Shown here piece after piece: positions 6,919-9,329 of a DNA stretch of 9,329 nucleotides. Positions within the stretch are counted from its first letter, which is position 1, and the number at the start of each line of letters is the position of its first letter. A program made the position numbers and the translations under genes. The stretch comes from Desulfobacula sp. (lineage in GTDB: Bacteria; Desulfobacterota; Desulfobacteria; Desulfobacterales; Desulfobacteraceae). Below the pieces are notes generated by a model. That model saw only the letters and a program-made list of their open reading frames with translations. It made no database searches and was not told the origin of the DNA. The stretch is from assembly GCA_029940235.1 (NCBI GenBank), contig JAOZRI010000052.1, positions 1,895 to 11,223 on the forward strand. Reading direction: 5' to 3'.

Positions 6919-7776
6919 TTAACTTGCAATCCTATTTATAATTTCAGTGCATTGAAAAATTATTCTTCTCTTCAGCCAGTTTAATTCCCCTATTTTTGAA
7001 ATATCTTTAATGTATAAACTTTTTTTGTTTTCCAAAGATGACATTAGAATAGGTTGTTTTACCAAATCAATATCTGAAAAATTATTATTTGAAAACTTAT
7101 TTGTGGTACCACACAAAGGACAGTTAATATTAGAGTAATCAGCTTGGATATTAACGATACTAATATTTTCCTGATATTTTTTCCCAAATTTACCTAAAAA
7201 AAAGAAAATTTTTCTTCTCATGGCATACACAAAATAGAGGGACACAGGTAAAAGTGTAAAAAAAGCAAACCAGAAAAACCATCTCTTAAGAACAAGTACA
7301 CTATTATTATCTGTTAAAGAGATAAAAACTTCTCCTATTTTAGTCCCTGAAAAAGTTATATCAGTTGAAAAATGAATTGTTGAATTATTATTGATATTTG
7401 AAATCTTCCAGAAAAATACACCATCCTTTTTTTTAGATTTTTTCTGATTTAACAGTAAAAACTGATCTTGATCAGTAAATGCAATGGTTTTGTTTTTGTG
7501 ATCAATGATTGATGCATAGATAACTTGAGGTTGCTTAGATACTCTTGCAAGCAGTTGACTTAAAAGTTCACTGTTTTTTTCTAGTAGTGGTAACCCTGCC
7601 TCACTGGCAATATTCTTAGAAAAAGTGATACCTTTTTGGGTAAGTTTTGTCTTTTTACTATTTTCAATATAACTTACAATTAGATAACCCACAGAACAGC
7701 TCACAAACCATATTGCAAGACACCAGATCAATTTATATTTATAAGTTTTACCAGAAAAGAATTTGATTCCCAGCAT
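6919..7776 (-). CDS. Membrane sensor-only protein paired with the kinase; Cache-like domain and cytoplasmic CPLCG tail (285 aa)
   Basis: I do not recognise a named family. Visible layout: TM1 about 15-37, extracytoplasmic domain about 38-163, TM2 about 165-186, and a cytoplasmic tail 187-285 that starts very basic (MRRKI). The outer domain follows the sensor of the downstream kinase: GLPLLEKNSELLSQLL matches its SPLLENDILSLNVAI, ASIIDHKNKTIAF matches STILDHNQNVIVH, and TKIGEVFISL matches IKIGKILFGL. This suggests a duplicated sensor. The tail has CPLCGTTNKF (219-228), half of a zinc ribbon; the only other tail cysteine is Cys276, so metal binding would need a dimer or partner. No kinase, HAMP, histidine-kinase or GGDEF motif is present. 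A strong AAAGGAG (AGGAG at 7788-7792, 11-base spacing) precedes the start. The kinase begins 46 bases downstream, so co-transcription is likely. A role as co-receptor or modulator of the kinase is my inference. Confidence 0.9.
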   Translation of the reverse strand: MLGIKFFSGKTYKYKLIWCLAIWFVSCSVGYLIVSYIENSKKTKLTQKGITFSKNIASEAGLPLLEKNSELLSQLLARVSKQPQVIYASIIDHKNKTIAFTDQDQFLLLNQKKSKKKDGVFFWKISNINNNSTIHFSTDITFSGTKIGEVFISLTDNNSVLVLKRWFFWFAFFTLLPVSLYFVYAMRRKIFFFLGKFGKKYQENISIVNIQADYSNINCPLCGTTNKFSNNNFSDIDLVKQPILMSSLENKKSLYIKDISKIGELNWLKRRIIFQCTEIINRIAS

Positions 7777-7950
7777 AATACAGATCTCTCCTTTTGATTA
7801 TAAACAGTATCAGGTCACAATGTAGATAGACCATAAGATTTTTTATAAATAATGGTTACTATAATTTATCCTATATTCCGTACATTAACAGATGAAAATA
7901 ATCAACCAATAATATCAATTAAAACATTTTTCCATTTAAAAATTGTTATT
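7777..7950 (-). promoter_or_regulatory. Intergenic region likely holding the promoter of the sensor-kinase-phosphatase run
   Basis: These 174 bases separate the end of the branching-enzyme gene from the sensor gene; no gene is visible in them. A perfect TATAAT on the - strand lies at 7797-7802, but it would start the transcript near the Shine-Dalgarno (7788-7792), and no good -35 lies 16-18 bases upstream. Weaker -10-like boxes are TATAAA (7842-7847) and TATAGT (7858-7863). A promoter somewhere here is expected from gene arrangement, but I cannot place it with confidence. Confidence 0.3.
7921..7947 (-). terminator. Weak candidate terminator of the branching-enzyme gene
   Basis: Right after the stop (7951-7953), AACAATTTTT and AAAAATGTT on the - strand (7947-7938 and 7931-7923) can pair with one bulge around a six-base loop, followed by TTTT (the last two T of the stem plus two more) and then AATT. 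The stem is nearly all A-T, so termination strength is doubtful. Confidence 0.25.
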
Positions 7951-9329
7951 TTAGGCTGCTCTCCTTAACTGTAATATGATTGCTGTTCTGTTGGGCAGAT
8001 AAAGACTTAATAAATTTTGTTTGCCAGATTTTACTGGATCGTGGATGGTAAAATGGGTCTGATTGTTTTTTAGTCTGCCCTGCCCGCCAAATTTGGTATC
8101 ATCTGAGTTGAGAACCATCTTGTATTCGCCTGGAAAAGCATCAAACATATAATCAGAGAAAGATTTTTCAGAATGAAAATTAAAAATAAATATTAAATTT
8201 TTTCTTTCAAAAGCTATAACTTTGTCATCTTCATGGAGATGCAGAAGGTTTACATTGGGTGAGGAAAAGAGATCTTGTACTTTTACAAAATTAATCATTT
8301 TTTTATCAAACTCAAAAAGACAGGAAAAATACAAATCTTTATCATATTTCAGTGACCACTGCCGTCTTGCATAGTGATAGGAGAAACTATTTTTCTCGGA
8401 AGGAAAATCCACCCACTCAGGGTGTCCAAACTCATTGCCCATGAAATTGAGATAACCTGAGCCTGCTGTGGCAATGGTAATAAGGCGAATCATTTTATGC
8501 AATGCCACCCCCCTGAAGGTTTTACTGTTTTGATTTCCTTTTTGCATGCTGTTATAGATATCTTCTCCCATCAAACGCATCATAATGGTCTGATCACCAA
8601 CAAGGGCCTGGTCATGGGATTCAGCATAGGAGATAGTTTTTTCCTCTTCTCTTTTTGTTGTAAGTTCGTACCACAACTTACCTAAAGGCCATAGTTCATC
8701 TGGAAACTCTTTGAGTAATCTGATCCAGAAATCGGCAATTCCCATGGCATATCTGTAATTAAAGCCTGTACCTCCTTTTAAAATGGGAGCTGCAAGTCCT
8801 GGATATCCACTGACATCTTCGGCTATTGTAATAAAATCAGGCTTTATTTCATGGACAAGAGTGTTTGCAAGATATAAAAAAGATAAAGCATCTGTATCTA
8901 CATTATCTGTGTAATAATCCCCATAACCTGTAAATGCCCTTCCCAGGCCATGATCTTTAAAAATCATACTGGTGATGCCGTCAAACCTGAAACCATCTAT
9001 TTTAAACTCTTCTATCCAGTATTTTAAATTAGACAATAAAAAGTTTAAAATCTCATGTTTTCCATAATCAAAGCATCTTGAATCCCACTGTTTATGATAA
9101 CCTTTTGTACCTTTGTGAAAAAACTGATAATACGTTCCGTCAAATTTTGAAAGGCCTTCCACTTCATTGATTACCGCATGGGAGTGAATAATATCCATAA
9201 ATACAGAGATACCGGCTTTATGGGCTGCATCAATAAGGCTTTTGAGCTCTTCGGGTGTTCCAAATCGTGATGAGGGTGCAAAAAAATTGGCAACATGATA
9301 ACCAAAAGACCCATAATAGGGGTGTTCCT
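7951..9329 (-). CDS. glgB: 1,4-alpha-glucan branching enzyme, eukaryotic GBE1-like type (GH13_8), 5'-truncated
   Basis: Branching enzyme cuts alpha-1,4-glucan and rejoins the piece by an alpha-1,6 bond during glycogen synthesis. The frame stays open to the right edge: the 43 residues before Met at 9198 continue the fold (EHPYYGSFGYHVANFFAPSS, then RFGTPEELKSLIDAAH), so that Met is internal. Counting from it, the nucleophile is Asp73 in DGFRFDG, the acid/base Glu127 in TIAEDVSG, and the third carboxylate Asp196 in YAESHDQALVGD. Signature stretches MIRLITIATAGSGYLNFMGN (236-255), EFGHPEWVDFP (256-266) and SYHYARRQW (273-281) match eukaryotic GBE1 and differ from the common bacterial GlgB (GH13_9). 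The C-terminal beta domain (about 325-412) is complete. At 458 visible residues of about 670-700 expected, the N-terminal CBM48 part is missing. I expect full activity. It is separated from the kinase run by 174 bases and is probably an unrelated metabolic neighbour. Confidence 0.96.
   Translation of the reverse strand, partial: EHPYYGSFGYHVANFFAPSSRFGTPEELKSLIDAAHKAGISVFMDIIHSHAVINEVEGLSKFDGTYYQFFHKGTKGYHKQWDSRCFDYGKHEILNFLLSNLKYWIEEFKIDGFRFDGITSMIFKDHGLGRAFTGYGDYYTDNVDTDALSFLYLANTLVHEIKPDFITIAEDVSGYPGLAAPILKGGTGFNYRYAMGIADFWIRLLKEFPDELWPLGKLWYELTTKREEEKTISYAESHDQALVGDQTIMMRLMGEDIYNSMQKGNQNSKTFRGVALHKMIRLITIATAGSGYLNFMGNEFGHPEWVDFPSEKNSFSYHYARRQWSLKYDKDLYFSCLFEFDKKMINFVKVQDLFSSPNVNLLHLHEDDKVIAFERKNLIFIFNFHSEKSFSDYMFDAFPGEYKMVLNSDDTKFGGQGRLKNNQTHFTIHDPVKSGKQNLLSLYLPNRTAIILQLRRAA

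Noticed and set aside
7797..7802. Perfect TATAAT as a mapped promoter of the sensor-kinase-phosphatase run
   Set aside because: Its transcript would start at the Shine-Dalgarno and no -35 box is present at the right distance; kept only as a weak possibility in the regional entry.
7813..7832. GGTC...GACC inverted repeat upstream of the sensor gene as an operator
   Set aside because: Only four base pairs match around a 12-base spacer, which is expected by chance.
8497..8685. Short + strand open frame within the branching-enzyme gene
   Set aside because: It is antisense to conserved GH13 motifs.
9196..9198. ATG as the true start of the branching enzyme
   Set aside because: It lies in the middle of a conserved beta-strand of the GH13 barrel, and 43 upstream residues in the window match the family.

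Overview
This is an AT-rich, densely coded bacterial window, roughly one third G+C by eye. It holds seven protein genes, two of them cut by the window edges. The T6SS accessory families, the sensor-fused Hanks kinase with its PP2C phosphatase, and a eukaryote-like glycogen branching enzyme together fit a low-G+C member of the former Deltaproteobacteria (Desulfobacterota, Desulfobacter/Desulfobacula-like). That assignment is inference from gene content; there is no rRNA or tRNA to anchor it.

Left half, + strand (1-4374). The window opens inside a pentapeptide-repeat protein, probably the C-terminal part of a DUF2169-pentapeptide protein. Two bases later comes a second, very long pentapeptide-repeat protein (604 aa). 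A short intergenic stretch (2927-3042) carries a hairpin plus T7 tract. Then follow a DUF3540 protein and a DUF4150 PAAR-like protein, joined by a Shine-Dalgarno that overlaps the stop codon. DUF2169, pentapeptide, DUF3540 and DUF4150 proteins recur together as accessory/loading genes around VgrG and effectors of type VI secretion systems. The core genes and any toxic effector would lie to the left, outside the window.

Middle and right, - strand (7776 down to 4452). A co-directional run reads: membrane sensor-only protein, sensor-fused Ser/Thr kinase, PP2C phosphatase. Both membrane proteins have the layout TM - about 130-residue extracytoplasmic Cache-like domain - TM, with visibly similar sensor segments. 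The run converges on the T6SS accessory genes. Ser/Thr phosphorylation by PpkA/PppA-type pairs is an established way to switch T6SS on and off, so this run is plausibly the regulator of the neighbouring system. Here the sensing domain precedes the kinase, and there is an extra kinase-less sensor with a cytoplasmic CPLCG motif.

Far right, - strand (7951 to the window end). This is the C-terminal two thirds of a 1,4-alpha-glucan branching enzyme of the eukaryotic GBE1 type (GH13 subfamily 8), with all three catalytic carboxylates. It is a metabolic gene and probably the border of the T6SS-related locus.

No tRNA, rRNA, CRISPR array, insertion sequence or phage gene was seen. No intergenic gap exceeds 175 bases.
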